The translations under genes were made by a program, and so were the position numbers. A stretch of DNA of 64,000 nt from assembly GCA_020747015.1 (NCBI GenBank), contig JAGTJM010000009.1:248001-312000 (forward strand). Direction: 5' to 3'. Numbering within the stretch: the first letter of the stretch is position 1; every line of letters begins with the position of its first letter. This document shows, piece by piece, positions 1-11,240 of this stretch. Source of the stretch: Pyrenochaeta sp. MPI-SDFR-AT-0127. Its lineage: Eukaryota > Ascomycota > Dothideomycetes > Pleosporales > Cucurbitariaceae. The notes beneath the pieces were generated by a model. The model was not told the DNA's origin and made no database searches. It was given only the letters and a program-made list of their open reading frames with translations.

Positions 1-164
1 CCCCACATATCCGAAGTCGTCCCCAACACATTGCTGTTTTCATCGAGTATCATAAGAGAAGCTGACTTGAACATCATTCGCTATCTATGCACTTTAAATC
101 ACCCCAGATCGTGATACACGAATAGCGCAATTTTCTCTCAAACAGTAATCTCCTTTTTCCAACC
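1..164 (+). promoter_or_regulatory. Upstream region of the cupin gene (partial)
   Basis: The window opens with CCCCAC (1-6), the reverse complement of the GTGGGG motif that recurs in the other cluster promoters. The left part of the promoter is outside the window. The cupin start codon at 165 follows a C/T-rich leader. Only one motif copy is visible here, so this assignment is weaker than for the other promoters. Confidence 0.4.
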
Positions 165-688
165 ATGTACATTTCCCGTGGCCAGGTCGTCATAAGTTAC
201 ACTGGTGCTGATGAGAAAGGCCACTTCGAGGGATCTACTGACATCGCCATCGAAAGCCTTCCCGGCGGTGCAACGATCCGTCGTCTCTTCAACATTCCCA
301 GTGTACCAGTGCCGTCCATAAAGATAGGGGGAAGTGAATTAAACCAGTCTATTTCGAACAATGAAGGCGTCACATTCCTCGAGTGCGAGATGGGTGCAGG
401 TGAACTGAGTCCAATGCATGTCACACCTTCGATCGATTTCGGTATCATGATAAGTGGTGAGATCGTTTTGATCCTAGACTCAGGGGAAGAGAGGACTTTG
501 AAGTAAGTACATAAGATCTCATGCACAATCGCAGCCAGTGCAAATCTGCTCTCTTGGACTGACTCGTTCATAATAGACCCGGAGATATTTACGTTCAAAA
601 GGCAGCAAATCATGCATGGGAGAATCGGACCTCGGAACCCGCACGCTTTGGGGCAATTATGGTAGCAGCTCGTGCAGAAAAGGAATGA
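165..688 (+). CDS. Cupin-domain protein
   Basis: Two exons, 165-502 and 577-688 (149 aa). The intron starts GTAAGT, ends TAG and rejoins in phase. The product is a single small beta-barrel cupin with no signal peptide. The second cupin motif is clear across the splice: P-G-D-I-Y-V-Q then N-H-A-W-E-N, as in fungal cupin_2 proteins, with the His of NHAW a likely metal ligand. The first motif is weaker (around MHVTPSIDFGIMISGEI), with one His and no full HxH. That suggests non-canonical metal binding or a non-catalytic role. Such small cupins are common in fungal polyketide clusters, where some help ring closure, dehydration or isomerisation. The reaction here cannot be told from sequence. It is transcribed toward the SDR and lies at the visible left edge of the cluster. 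Confidence 0.85.
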
Positions 689-1359
689 ATCTGTATGTTC
701 GCCCTGAATGCTAAGATAGAGCAAGGAAACCAGTATGAGCAAATATATCGAGCATACCATCAACCCTTCTTCACAAGGCTTGAGAGACACCTTGTGGAGA
801 CATAATGTACGCTTCGTAGAGAAGCTTCTTTCTCAAACATGATCATCAAGAAATTCACATTGATCAAAATTAAAGAACTGTTTGGAGATTTACGACTGAG
901 GGTACTTTTGCAGGATGCCTTCATCAAAACCAGCTAACCTAAGCGTGATTTCTGCCTACTCTCATGCTTAAAAAATAGCTCAATCTTTCCTTTGGCAGAC
1001 AGCTTGTTTGAGATCATAGGCTATACAAAGCTAGATTTATGTCTAACTACTCCTCATAACATCTTTTATTCCTTGATGCCTACGCTATGCGATCATTGTA
1101 TAGTAGCTTACTACTGCGTTCGTAGTGTGTCTATTGCCATGTCATATTAGCACCTCTCGTATTTCTTGAGTTATCAATTTTGAGGACTATTCCACTAAAC
1201 AGAAGGAAGCTAAGGGCTGATAGGATTCTCTTCTTTTGACTTTTACAGGTCCTTAACTTCAGTTGAATGTAGCCTGAAGCCATGATCTGTGAGTGCCCAA
1301 CTTTGTAATGTTGTTTTACTACGGAGACGCCCATGTCATAAAAAAAACTTCAATTGCAA
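689..1359. other. Intergenic, convergent 3' ends of cupin and SDR genes
   Basis: About 670 bases between two converging genes. No conserved ORF, RNA gene or GTGGGG copy was seen. The short ORFs here lack recognisable motifs and are AT-rich. Confidence 0.6.
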
Positions 1360-2572
1360 TTATGTGTGGTTGGCAGGTGCGTTCGATACGCCGAAGAGCG
1401 CGGTCCCGCCGTCATTGGGTAAGTCACCCAGGAAGTCGACTTTCAGTTCATAGAGACCATCCAGGCCTCGCTTTCCTGCACCGACAACAGCCTCTATATC
1501 CTGCTCGCAATCGAAATACTTTCCTGCCAATGCTTTCCCTTTGCCGGCTGCAAGATAAGCACACGTCTGACCGCAAACACTTGGAAGCACCTTGAAAATC
1601 TTATGGAATGAGGCCCACGTTGCCGCCATTTCTGGGAACCTCTTGGCAACGTCCTCATGAACTGGAACTTTAATTAAGTCAGTAGCATCCTAGACGAACA
1701 CAGGCCTTACTGCGTTTGGGAACGTACGGGTCATATCTGTTTTGACGGCACCAGGATGGAGTGCATAGACGTGAATATTATCGCCATATCCTTCAACGGC
1801 CAGCTCAGCCTGCATGCAGGAGGTGGCTCGGATAAGACCTGATTTTCCTGCCGAATAGGCACCTGCAAACGGAGTGGAGACAGTGCCGGCTCGGGAGGCA
1901 ATGTTAATAATGCACCCTTGATTCTTCTGCCTCATGTCCGGAAGGACAAGCCAGGACCATATCATTGCCTTTATTGCACTTCAGTATTTGATGTTTGGAG
2001 GGCTTTTCGTTGACAAGTTGATGCAACTTACGCCTTTAAAGTTCAATTCGACTCCGGCCCAGAACTCAGGGAATGATTCCATGGACATGGGCCTCCTATT
2101 ATTACGCCCAGCATTGTTCACCAAAACGCTAGTCGAATTTTGGGTCAGTCCTTGATATTCCGTATGACGCGTATCTTAATAACAATTTTGACTAGTGTGA
2201 ACTTACTTGATAGCGCCGAGATCTTTGTTAATTTGCTTGAACACCTCCTCGCAACGCGCATAGTCGGTCACATCGCAAGCATATGTATACGCTTTAACGC
2301 TAATTTTCTCGCACGCCGCCTTCGTATCGGCTTGTCTCTCTGCATCTAGGTCTAAAAGTGCAACATCTGCACCAGTCTTTGCTAGGGACTCAGCAATAGC
2401 CTTTCCAATACCTATGTTGAAATAGCTAGTTAATATCTGATCGATTCATGATGCGGAGACGACTACCTCTGGCAGCTCCTGTAACGACCGCTATTTTACC
2501 CACATTGGTGCCTTCCAGATTCTGTGGTAATATTGCGCTGTATGGTGAGGTATTGAGGGATGGCTGCGACAT
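1360..2572 (-). CDS. Short-chain dehydrogenase/reductase (SDR)
   Basis: Five exons on the minus strand: 2572-2467, 2411-2207, 2128-2032, 1968-1728, 1661-1360 (316 aa, all phases consistent). Classical SDR motifs are present in order: the nucleotide-binding T-G-A-A-R-G-I-G near residue 31 (split by intron 1), an acidic D-L-D after beta-2, the structural N-N-A-G, the catalytic Ser in N-I-A-S, and the Y-S-A-G-K catalytic Tyr/Lys pair, followed by H-P-G. It should be a cytosolic NAD(P)-dependent ketone/alcohol oxidoreductase. The substrate is unknown and is inferred to be a cluster intermediate. Intron 4 (1727-1662) is 66 nt, a multiple of three, and contains an in-frame TAG; it has a GTACGT donor, a CTGAC branch and a CAG acceptor, so the gene is intact. 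The promoter carries two GTGGGG sites. Confidence 0.88.
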
Positions 2573-3521
2573 GATGTCTCTCTACGTTATTGTCCTAGGT
2601 GATATACAGTAGATAGTGCAGTAAAGTGAGGGGGTAGGTTTTACATGTCACCACTCTAGTCTTACACTTGAGGATACAGGATGATTTTAAAGGGTAAGTA
2701 GGGTCTGTTTCCACATACTCAGACGTTGGATCCGAAGCGGATTGAGCTGTGGGGTAGGTAGCGATGGAGGTGCATCATACCGTCTCGACCCCACATCAAC
2801 GTCCTCCCACCAATTACGGGGAGAAGAGGAACATTGCGGCAAAGGTAGCGCGCTGAATTACAGTACAGATTTGATTCCAGCCAAACTCAGTTGAACCCCT
2901 AAAAACCCTGCGAATCACTTCTCGCTCGTCGGACCGCTCCCTAGACGACAGAACTGTTGTCAATAGTGAGTATAAAACAATGCTGATACTTCATGATCAT
3001 CATTATTCAAAACCCTCTCGCTTATTCGGCACAACAGAGGAACCCAGGAGTATTTGGAACGCTTCGTGCACTATATGTACTTTCTGACCAGTTTGCACAT
3101 TTACTCCATCATTGTGTTCGATGCCGACTTTACGCAACGTGATAGACTGGCAAATCTTCAGAATTGAAAGAGTTTTATAAACCGTCTTTGCGCAAGATTT
3201 GGGCGGCTTACCTCATATATTTTATCAAACACTCGTCGGCTCTAACGCTAGCGTTACAACAGATTTCCTTGAGTGATATTGTCGAAGTCCCCAAAATCGC
3301 CAAAAAAAAAAGAGAGAAGTACGTGCGGTCAAGCACACAGCATAATTGAAGGACCTACCCCGGGACCTACCCCATGCAGAGAACAATGGGCAATAAATCT
3401 CATATTGCTGCTTAATATAGGCTTCGTGGGAATCTTACAACAATTACGAGATTCTTGTAGAAGCGATGCTCGCTCTCGTTAACAGATCTACCACGAGTGT
3501 GATCTACTTTGATGTAGTTCT
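2573..3521 (-). promoter_or_regulatory. SDR promoter with GTGGGG sites and a GGACCTACCCC direct repeat
   Basis: GTGGGG lies at 2749-2754 (extended to GTGGGGTAGG) and CCCCAC at 2789-2794, about 180 and 220 bases upstream of the SDR start. GGGGTAGG lies at about 2631. GGACCTACCCC occurs twice in direct repeat at 3351-3361 and 3363-3373. The downstream side (3380-3521) is 3' flank of the regulator gene. No convincing coding sequence was found; small ORFs at 3164-3482 have no motif. The regulatory role is inferred from recurrence. Confidence 0.5.
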
Positions 3522-6426
3522 TCAACGCACTGGGGCCCAAGGGTCGCTGGCATCAAGTCGTGCAGCAAAGTTCGCTAGATTCTGAGCCAAAGAGCTTGAA
3601 TCTGATCCATGTTAATGAGCTTTCGATTTGAAATGAAAATAGGGTAGTTGCTTACAAGTCCACACCCACCTTTGCATAAGCATGCGGTAGAAGACAAGAG
3701 GTGTTGAGGCGGGTTTTACTTTGCTAAAATCGCAACAAACGCCCTGATCGCCTACTTCTTCAAAAATGTCCTGGAAAAGGCAATCAATGGCATCAAGAAT
3801 CTCAGAGTACTCTGCATCATCGGTCGGGATCTTGTTTCTAGGGTCGGATGCAGCATTAAGCCACCAGGAGAGAACGAGAGCTGCATCGTCAGCCATAGGA
3901 CCTTCCTAGGGGTGTCTCGGTCTACATACCACTTTCATACGCTGTCACAAGAACATGGCCTCCAAAATCTAAAGCAGCAGTTCTCTGAAGGTGCGCTATG
4001 CCCATCTTAGCACGCACCAGCCATGAGCTCGCCGCATACTTGATTGCCTTCAGAACCTGGCGTTGTAGCCGAAGTGGTGGAAAAAGGAGGTCGCTTTTTG
4101 CGTCATTGGCGATCCTCTTCAACACCTGCAGCTCTGGACCCATATATAAATGGTAGTACGTTGACCCTAGCAAGGACAGGCAGTCAGCCATCAAGGGGTC
4201 TCCACATCTACTAGGCAATCTCTCGGCAAGCGGGTGTTGCCGCCAAACAGTCTCCCAGACCCGCAAACTTCGCTCTATGCTTGAAATTACCTCCCCAGAC
4301 AATGGGGCAGTTGCCGTAAGTGAGTGTCGCTCATGAGAACACAAATATGACAACATTGCGCCAACTAAAGAAATCATTCCGAATGGACTAAGCGATATGG
4401 AGGGTGTCTCTCCGCGCACCATCATCTTGAATACGTTGAAAATCTTTAGTGACGGATAAGGTTGGTGCTGCTTGCTGTGTGACCACGTGGCTGAGGTACC
4501 AGCTCGCCACAAGCTATCATTAGAGGGCATGGGCAACTCGGTCAACTCTTGGTGCGCAGAGACACACGTGGTTTGAGGATCAAGGACCAAGATTACACCG
4601 CTAAGCACGCAGCTCCAACAAGCAAGTCTACCATCATTTAGTTCAGCCATCAATAGCTCGTAGCAGGTGTGCAAACCTGGTCAAAGTCTCAGTGTAGAGC
4701 CATCGTTGCCAATCGGACGATACATCCTCGGCATGCGATTTGCCCATCTCAGCTGCTCGGAGAAGCTACAAAGGTCAGTCCTCCCAGAATACATATCATG
4801 ACCATTTCATCGACTGACATCAGTTACAAAGGCCAAATGCCGTTGTGATTGCCGGTAGTAATTGGTGTTTTCTGAGAAGATACCAAATTGCACACAAAGT
4901 AGAGTTGCCTGTATGAGCCACAACTCAAATGTTGACTCTCGAAGAAGATCACATTCATGCTGCATAGTTAGTTTGCGTGGATGGGACATCAAACGTTCAC
5001 GTGGAGGAGCATACCTTTGAAATAAGACGGCAACACGATTCGTATGCCTTGGAAGCTAGATCATGCTCCGAAAGATAGCAACCGCCGATCGCTAGCATAG
5101 CGAGTAACAACGTGGCTACAGAAATCAGCGCAAATTTAAAGGATGTTTGTAAAGAGCGTACGAGGTGTAGATGAAATGCAGAAGGTTGGCCTGTGCACGA
5201 TTGGCGTGTGCGGATCAAAATATTCATAATATGCATTCAGCAGCCGTGAGATACGAGCACGAGTTAACGCACCCGGTTCGATATTAGCGCCTAGGGTTCG
5301 AGCTTCATTGAAAGCTAAGCGAATTATCATGGCATCTTCATCTCCACAGCGAATTGAGTAGAACTTCTGACGTGATATCTGAAAATCGGGTCCAGGCTCA
5401 GGGGCATAGCTCGGCCATGGCTTTGGTGTCACATTCCGCGTCCGGCTGGCTAAGATGTCCGTATCATTCTGAAACTCCGATTGGTGTGCTATTGCCTCAG
5501 ATGACAGCTCCGGTAACGACCTTGATGGGAAATCATCACAGAACCCTGGCAGGAGGGATTCCTCCAAGAATATGTAGTCTGCAGCATCAAAAATTGGTAG
5601 ATCGACAAAAGTATCATCTTGCAGCATAGGCTCAAATATCTGACTAACCGGATCGGCAAGGTCGGATTGGATCTGAGCGATTGAAAATGGGGTTGGTGGC
5701 ATCAGACCTCCGGTCCTATTAAAGGGGCCACCGCCGTCATGGAAAACGACCTGACCCCCATCCTCGGTAGAATTGCGAAGATGTTGGGCCCTGTGCGGGC
5801 ATGACGAAGTGCTACATGTTGAGACGGCACAATCTAGTTCATCAGAAAGTGAGGTAATGGATGTCTGCGGCGGAATATTGGTCGGAGTGGCTGATCCTAC
5901 GCTTTGCTCGCTTTGTAGCCGGGTGTCAACAGATTTTACAGAGTCTGCATTGCAAAAGCATGCAGCTGCCGTCAAGCTTAGTGCCATTAGCAGTACTCGA
6001 ATGCGAGAAGTACTTGGAACCTACGTAGTTATGAACTCAGTGGCGAGCTCGTCTGGCACAGTGGACCGTTGGGCATTCGATCTCGCATTCCCATGATGAT
6101 TTCGGTGGTCGTCGCGCTTCTTGAGTCGTTGCTGGTTGGCGTCGGGACATTTTCTCTCGTGTCTACGGAGAACATCGGCTCTACCAAAGCTGGCACAACA
6201 ATTCCCACATACATAAGGTCTCTTGTTCTCATCTGGAAGTACAGTCAGCAACTAATTCGACACTGATGAGACACTAAAGCTAACGAGATGCGACGTGACG
6301 CTGGAGGTGTTCAGCGCGAACAAAGGCTTTGCGACAAAATCTGCAGACGTGAGGACGTTGCGACTTGTTAGGTTTAACAGCTGACCGGGGTTGGCTAGTT
6401 TCACCCGGCACTGAAGCGGATTCCAT
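3522..6426 (-). CDS. C2H2 zinc-finger and Fungal_trans transcription factor (likely cluster regulator)
   Basis: Nine exons, about 829 aa: 6426-6285, 6232-6025, 5976-5162, 5115-5015, 4959-4828, 4765-4677, 4627-3930, 3880-3656, 3601-3522. The second intron's acceptor (AAG, around 5977) is the least certain; the rest have good donor, branch and acceptor. Finger 1 uses C28, C31, H44, H48; finger 2 uses C56, C59, H72, C76 (C2HC). They are joined by a short linker split by intron 1. A Ser/Thr/Pro/acidic stretch follows, then the Fungal_trans domain, beginning around D-P-H-T-P-I-V-H-R-P-T-F and running to a C-terminal S-L-A-Q-N-L-A-N-F motif. Helix residues at -1/2/3/6 are R,E,H,R in finger 1 and R,D,V,R in finger 2. 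By the standard zinc-finger code these favour GGG and GNG, so a GNGGGG site. The gene sits amid cluster enzymes and its own upstream region holds four matching sites. Confidence 0.88.
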
Positions 6427-7405
6427 CTTGAGGTATAGAGAAGCAGGTGCAGTGGGAATTTTTGATACTGTGGTCTATATGGGGAAAGAGCAGCAGGGTT
6501 CATCATGGAGCTAAAGGCTGGGGAATGCGGGGTCGGCATTGGCTGGGTCTAAATAACGGGAGGGAAGCACGAAGACAACGAAAAGCTCCGCATCTCAAGA
6601 GGAGCAGGGTTTCGCTTTAAGCCTCCGTAATCTTCAGCTTCAACAATTGGGTGACTCGCGGCGATAGCATACTGCTCGCTAGCTTCCCAACGCCAAGTAG
6701 AGACGTACGTACATGTACATTGCAAGATGTACTTTTTACCAACATTACATATAAGCTGTCATGTATTACCCTGAGTGCGGCGGGCGTGGATCGCGTGTCT
6801 GTACTCAATCCCATTTGCGCACCGCTTACACTGACTGGATTTGGACATGTAGTTTGCTGCTGATGGTTGAATAAATCAGGCATCCTGAGCAGATTTCTTG
6901 ATGTATCATGGTGGGTCAGTACGTCAGTGGTCACCTGGAGTTAATAGTCCTCAACGTTGCAAGGTCCCTTTCCCCACAAGCGGTCCAGAAGGTTAGCGTT
7001 GCCAATCGCTTGATGCGGTGGGGTATCGGCAGAACTTCAGCCTGCTTCTCCAAACCAGGCATGTCACATCGCGCCTATATTAATGCCTCTGAGGTTAAGT
7101 AATGCATTGTAGTTGCTGTAGGTAAAGTGTGTATCTCCTTCTGGAGAAAAATGAATTTACCAGAAATCCGCTGATACACACAGAGAAAGGACAACAAAAA
7201 ACGGGGGAAACCTCCACTTGCGTACCCCACAAGCGCCCTCACATGATTAACCCCACACGAAATGCGCATGACGCTTCTCATATCGACAGTACTCTGGCTG
7301 ACTCGTTTCACCGTCGCCTTGGAAGTACACGTTGAGAACGTCTCCTCGGTTGCATGAGAAGGGCAACCCTGTGATTTTGAATCGTTATTGTCCTTACGTA
7401 GCCTT
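6427..7405 (-). promoter_or_regulatory. Regulator promoter with four GTGGGG sites
   Basis: Sites are CCCCAC at 6972-6977, GTGGGG at 7018-7023, CCCCAC at 7225-7230 and CCCCAC at 7251-7256, all about 550-830 bases upstream of the regulator start. The far end is the 3' flank of the O-methyltransferase gene. Two small self-complementary stretches (ACGTACGT and ATGTACAT) lie at about 6704-6720. No conserved ORF was found. Autoregulation is inferred. Confidence 0.5.
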
Positions 7406-9115
7406 TTATTTGACTTCGCACTCGATCATACACGTAATGCTTCGAAATGGGAAGAACCTTGTAGCCTTGAGCCCAGCTTGGTGCAGAATTTGCTCAACTT
7501 CTGTAAAGGAACGTTCTTTGCCCCCAAAAAATAGAAACGTGTTCCAGGTCATCAAGTTCGCAAGGCCGGTGAGTCGTGACTGCTTGTCGGGTACCATGAT
7601 CGACGGAGCAAGCTGCGCTGTCGCTCTTTTGTCATTTTTATCGTCAGCAGCCAGATTGATGAAAGGACTCGCATTTAGAATTTCATTGATCACCATCCTT
7701 GAACCAGGAGTTTTTCTCATCGCTGCTGCAATATTGCTCAACACGGCAACAGCTTCAGGATCATCGTACTCTCGTCTGGGATGTAGTCAGCACATAGAAC
7801 GCTTTACTCAAGCGATCGAAACAGTGCAATAAGAAGGAGGATACCAACATGACACCTCTCAAATACCAAATATCTCCCTCGCTTACGTTTTCTTTGAAGT
7901 AGTCTTGAACGATGCATTGTATTGATCCATGTGTCAACTTTGGCGAAAGGTCGGACGGAAGTGACTGCACATAAGGTCAGAATCACTGCTTTCTATACTT
8001 ATTGTAATGAACTTACCACTTTCAATTGCTCAATCACGGGCGGCAAATCCTGGAAAGTCCATCGCAGACCTGGATTCTGCCTTAAAATGTCGACACCACT
8101 ATCTCCAGGGCCACAGCCTACATCGATAACGTGTGCATCCCCTCTCTCCGACCAGGGAAAATCTTGAAGAAGGGCAGGGCGAGTCAGTCTCTACAGCCAA
8201 AATCAGTATTCACTGCAAAGAAATTTGCCTAAAGGTTACATATGACAGTGCACATACATTCAACCATGGGACAACGCCCAACGTGACTTTCTCAAGTATG
8301 TCTGCATGAGCCGCTTGCGACATATATTCGAAGAAAGTCTCGCCATTCTTGGCTACAGTCGAGCAAAATGGTGCGCTATCTGGTGCAAAGGAATTTTTTG
8401 TGTTCTCAGATGTAAGATCTCTTCGCAAACCGGTTGCACTCTGGAGACCCTCCTGCGTTCTATGGGTGCAGTATTAGTGATGAGCTGTGCCAATATCGTA
8501 ACCGCTGCCCACAGTGAGGTTTTCAGGAAGGCCCCTGACTTACAGCAAAGAAAGGAACCGAGAGGCATTTCCGTTAGTTAAAAGCTTGCCGTGCCTGGTA
8601 TTGCTGAAAATTCCAGGGGATACCTCCTGATACACAAACTCTTCAGTCAAAGAGCGAAGGACTCTACCTAGATAGCACAAGAAGTCATAAGTCAGCCTAA
8701 ATATTCCTTTCGGTCTGCAAATTTTGCGCAGCGATGAGATAGAACTACCCAGTTTGTGCTCGTTGACGTCTAATTTGTCCGCGATATCCACCAGCTTCGC
8801 TTTCCCTCCAGCTTCATCAATTATGCTAGAAATATTCAATTCCACTGCAATGTTTAAGCAGCTTGTCTTTATGGGAAACAGCCCCAATTCAAGGAGTTTA
8901 ATATGGCTGGGCGTCACAGCAGCATCCAGAGCGCGAACATCTAGACGAATTTTCTCGACTGCATCAAATGCAGCCCATGAAGGTAACACTTCATCTTTGT
9001 CTTCAACAGCAGGAAGAAACGGCTCTGGTGAAGGTAAACTCTGTCGAGAGAATTCGGCTTCCAGAATATCGATATTAGATCTTAGGGATTTGAGGACGGA
9101 CTGAAGAAATGACAT
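7406..9115 (-). CDS. SAM-dependent O-methyltransferase
   Basis: Six exons: 9115-8749, 8667-8544, 8459-8258, 8190-8017, 7964-7849, 7775-7406 (450 aa, phases all agree). The fold is that of fungal plant-like O-methyltransferases (Methyltransf_2). An N-terminal winged-helix/dimerisation part (about residues 70-190) is followed by SAM motif I, D-V-G-C-G-P-G-D-S-G near residue 254. Then comes W-T-F-Q-D-L-P-P, the Y-L-R-G-V-I segment across the last intron, and a C-terminal G-G-K-E-R-S with E-V-E-Q-I-L. It should methylate a phenolic or enolic hydroxyl of a small molecule in the cytosol. The acceptor is unknown. An in-frame ATG lies 42 bases upstream (9157), but 9115 begins the family-like sequence. 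It shares a divergent promoter with the flavin monooxygenase at 9690. Confidence 0.9.
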
Positions 9116-9689
9116 GGTGAATATATATACGTATGTGTGTGTGCAGAAAAAGACCAAGAAGATCGTTAAGTCGTTACCATTAAATCCCTTTTGATCAACA
9201 GCGAAAGAAATCGTGTGGGGTTGACTCTGTGGAGGCTAGGTCACTCATGTCAGTTGCATAGTTACCATTGCTGTATCCGAACGATTAGCGCCCTATGGGG
9301 GCATTTCGCTCATATTTGTGGAATCAGGTCTGCCTCGTTCACTGTGTCATACTTGACCAGAAGCTTTACCCCACCTACCCTATCGGCCGTGTCCCACACC
9401 TTCCATGTTGCTTCCATAACGTGGAGGCATGCACAGACAGCAGTCATAATAAGCTAATAGGCAAGTTGAGCAAGTGAACCCCACAATGATAAATTTGCGG
9501 TATTTTAATGATCGGGATGAATGCAAGCACCGTCGGAGCGGCCGCAAGCTGATACTGATACGATATATATCATCGTTGATTCGTTCACACAGTAGCCAAT
9601 CTGTTCCGCTTGTACCCTGTCAGCAATTTTTATACTTTTAAGATTTATTTACTCGAAAACTTGAGCCTGAATCAACACCAAAATTCATC
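9116..9689. promoter_or_regulatory. Divergent promoter of O-methyltransferase and flavin monooxygenase with three GTGGGG sites
   Basis: This 574-base region separates two divergent cluster genes. It carries GTGGGG at 9215-9220, CCCCAC at 9369-9374 (within ACCCCACCTACCC) and CCCCAC at 9479-9484. All three extend to GTGGGGT on the G-rich strand. Co-expression of both flanking genes from shared sites is inferred. No ORF of note. Confidence 0.55.
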
Positions 9690-10925
9690 ATGCATGTTAC
9701 CATCGTCGGTGCTGGCCTCGGTGGCCTCAGCTGTGCAATCGCTTGCCGCAGGCAAGGATTCTCCGTACTTGTCGTCGATCAAGTGCCAGAATTCCTACGT
9801 ATAGGCGATAGTATCGGGTTTGGCTCTAACTCTGCACGCCTCTTGTACCGTTGGGGTGTTGGGACGGAGCTGGAAAAGATTGCTAGTTCGGTTCAAGACA
9901 TAAAAATCTACAACTTTGATTCTTCAGACACAATACTCGGGATTGACGATCAAATCGGCACCAGCGAGGCGAAATATGGGTGCAGACAGCTTATTGGGCA
10001 TAGAGGAGACTTTCACTTGATACTCTATCAATTTGCGATTCTTCAGGGAGTACAGATTCGAATGGGAACGACGGTCTCGGATTACAATGCTAGCAAACCG
10101 AGCGTCCTGTTAGAATCTGGTGAGGAGATTACCTCAGACGTTGTCATTATCGCCGATGGTGTGAAGAGTAAGGGACGGAAGATAGTGCTTGGGTACGAGG
10201 ACAAACCTTTCCACAGTGGTTACGCTGTTTACCGTTCCTTCGTGGATACAGAGCTAGTGAAAGATGACCCTTTGATCGCCAAATTCATTGAAGGGGGAGA
10301 TTCTGTCCGCTTATTCCTCGCCCCAGATATGCATGGATTCATATCAACGTTGCGCAATGGAGAGGAGATCAATGCTGTGTTGACTCATAAAGATACAACC
10401 GACATCGAAGAAAGTTGGACGAAATCTGGTACCAATGAGGATGTCCTTGCTCTTCTAGATGGTTGGGACCCAGCCTTCAAACGTGTATGGGAAAAGATGC
10501 CCACCATCATCGATTGGAAACTGGTGTATCGACCATGTCTGGACAAGTGGGTTTCAGATTCTGGCTTGGTGGCTCTCATGGGTGATGCAGCCCACCCTTT
10601 CCTTCCTACATCTACACAGGGAGCAAGCCAGGCTATTGAGGACGGTGCCACGATTGCAAAGTGTCTTGCTAGATGTGAAGGCAATGTACCTCTTGCAATG
10701 AAGACGTATTTTGAGATCAGGCATGACTATGTGGCAAAGGCTCAGGCGACAGGAATAAAGCAGAGAGACACATGGCACAATTTGCATTCCAAGGGTAGTA
10801 TGAGCTTCAAAGAGTCATTTGATATTAACGCGGTTGCTCAAAGCAATTTATATCTTTGGGCAAACGATGCTGAGAAGGTTGTTGATGATCGATGGGAAGA
10901 AGTCTCTAAAGCTTTTGCTACGTAA
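9690..10925 (+). CDS. FAD-dependent monooxygenase, salicylate-hydroxylase type
   Basis: Single exon, 411 aa. The N-terminal Rossmann motif V-G-A-G-L-G-G (G7, G9, G12) binds FAD. An A-D-G-V-K-S segment in the middle and G-D-A-A-H-P-F near residue 298 complete the group A flavin-monooxygenase signature, followed by T-Q-G-A-S-Q-A-I-E-D-G. The length suits the single-domain salicylate-hydroxylase-like class that hydroxylates, epoxidises or decarboxylatively hydroxylates aromatic and polyketide substrates with NAD(P)H and O2. There is no signal peptide or clear C-terminal membrane helix. It diverges from the O-methyltransferase across a shared promoter. It is only distantly like the second monooxygenase at 11460, so the two probably act at different steps. 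Confidence 0.9.
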   Translation: MHVTIVGAGLGGLSCAIACRRQGFSVLVVDQVPEFLRIGDSIGFGSNSARLLYRWGVGTELEKIASSVQDIKIYNFDSSDTILGIDDQIGTSEAKYGCRQLIGHRGDFHLILYQFAILQGVQIRMGTTVSDYNASKPSVLLESGEEITSDVVIIADGVKSKGRKIVLGYEDKPFHSGYAVYRSFVDTELVKDDPLIAKFIEGGDSVRLFLAPDMHGFISTLRNGEEINAVLTHKDTTDIEESWTKSGTNEDVLALLDGWDPAFKRVWEKMPTIIDWKLVYRPCLDKWVSDSGLVALMGDAAHPFLPTSTQGASQAIEDGATIAKCLARCEGNVPLAMKTYFEIRHDYVAKAQATGIKQRDTWHNLHSKGSMSFKESFDINAVAQSNLYLWANDAEKVVDDRWEEVSKAFAT

Positions 10926-11165
10926 CTGCTTGATATAAACATAGACTATACATCTTCCTAGGTGCTTCTGTATAAGAATAGCAATTATGTTATCTATTAT
11001 GCTAGTAGACTAAGAAAGTATTCTATATTTTATAACTTAGTTTTTAGCGGGCTAAGAGCTAGGTTAAGAGCTAGGCCGAGCTAGATTAATAATATATATT
11101 ATTCTTAATGGCGAAATTAGTATTTACTAATTATTATATACCTTTTTCGCTATCTAGGTAGAGAT
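10926..11165. repeat. AT-rich island, possible RIP-degraded repeat relic
   Basis: A sharp shift to AT/TA-rich sequence starts just after the monooxygenase stop, with words such as CTAGATTAATAATATATATTA. It holds two imperfect copies of AAGAGCTAGG around 11046-11075. No ORF remains. C-to-T depletion of this kind is typical of repeat-induced point mutation in ascomycetes. No parent element can be recognised. Confidence 0.45.
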
Positions 11166-11240
11166 GTTTCATCGTCTAGAGATGCAACTGGGGTTCGTAG
11201 GATCCGAATGACGAGAAGATCGCAGCTGGTCGTCCTTTTG

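Noticed and set aside
1690..1692. In-frame TAG inside the SDR, suggesting a pseudogene or stop readthrough
   Set aside because: A 66-nt intron (1727-1662) with GTACGT donor, CTGAC branch 20 bases from a CAG acceptor removes the stop and keeps phase, giving a normal 316-aa SDR.
3164..3482. Two small overlapping plus-strand ORFs between SDR and regulator
   Set aside because: No motif and they overlap promoter repeats; treated as non-coding.
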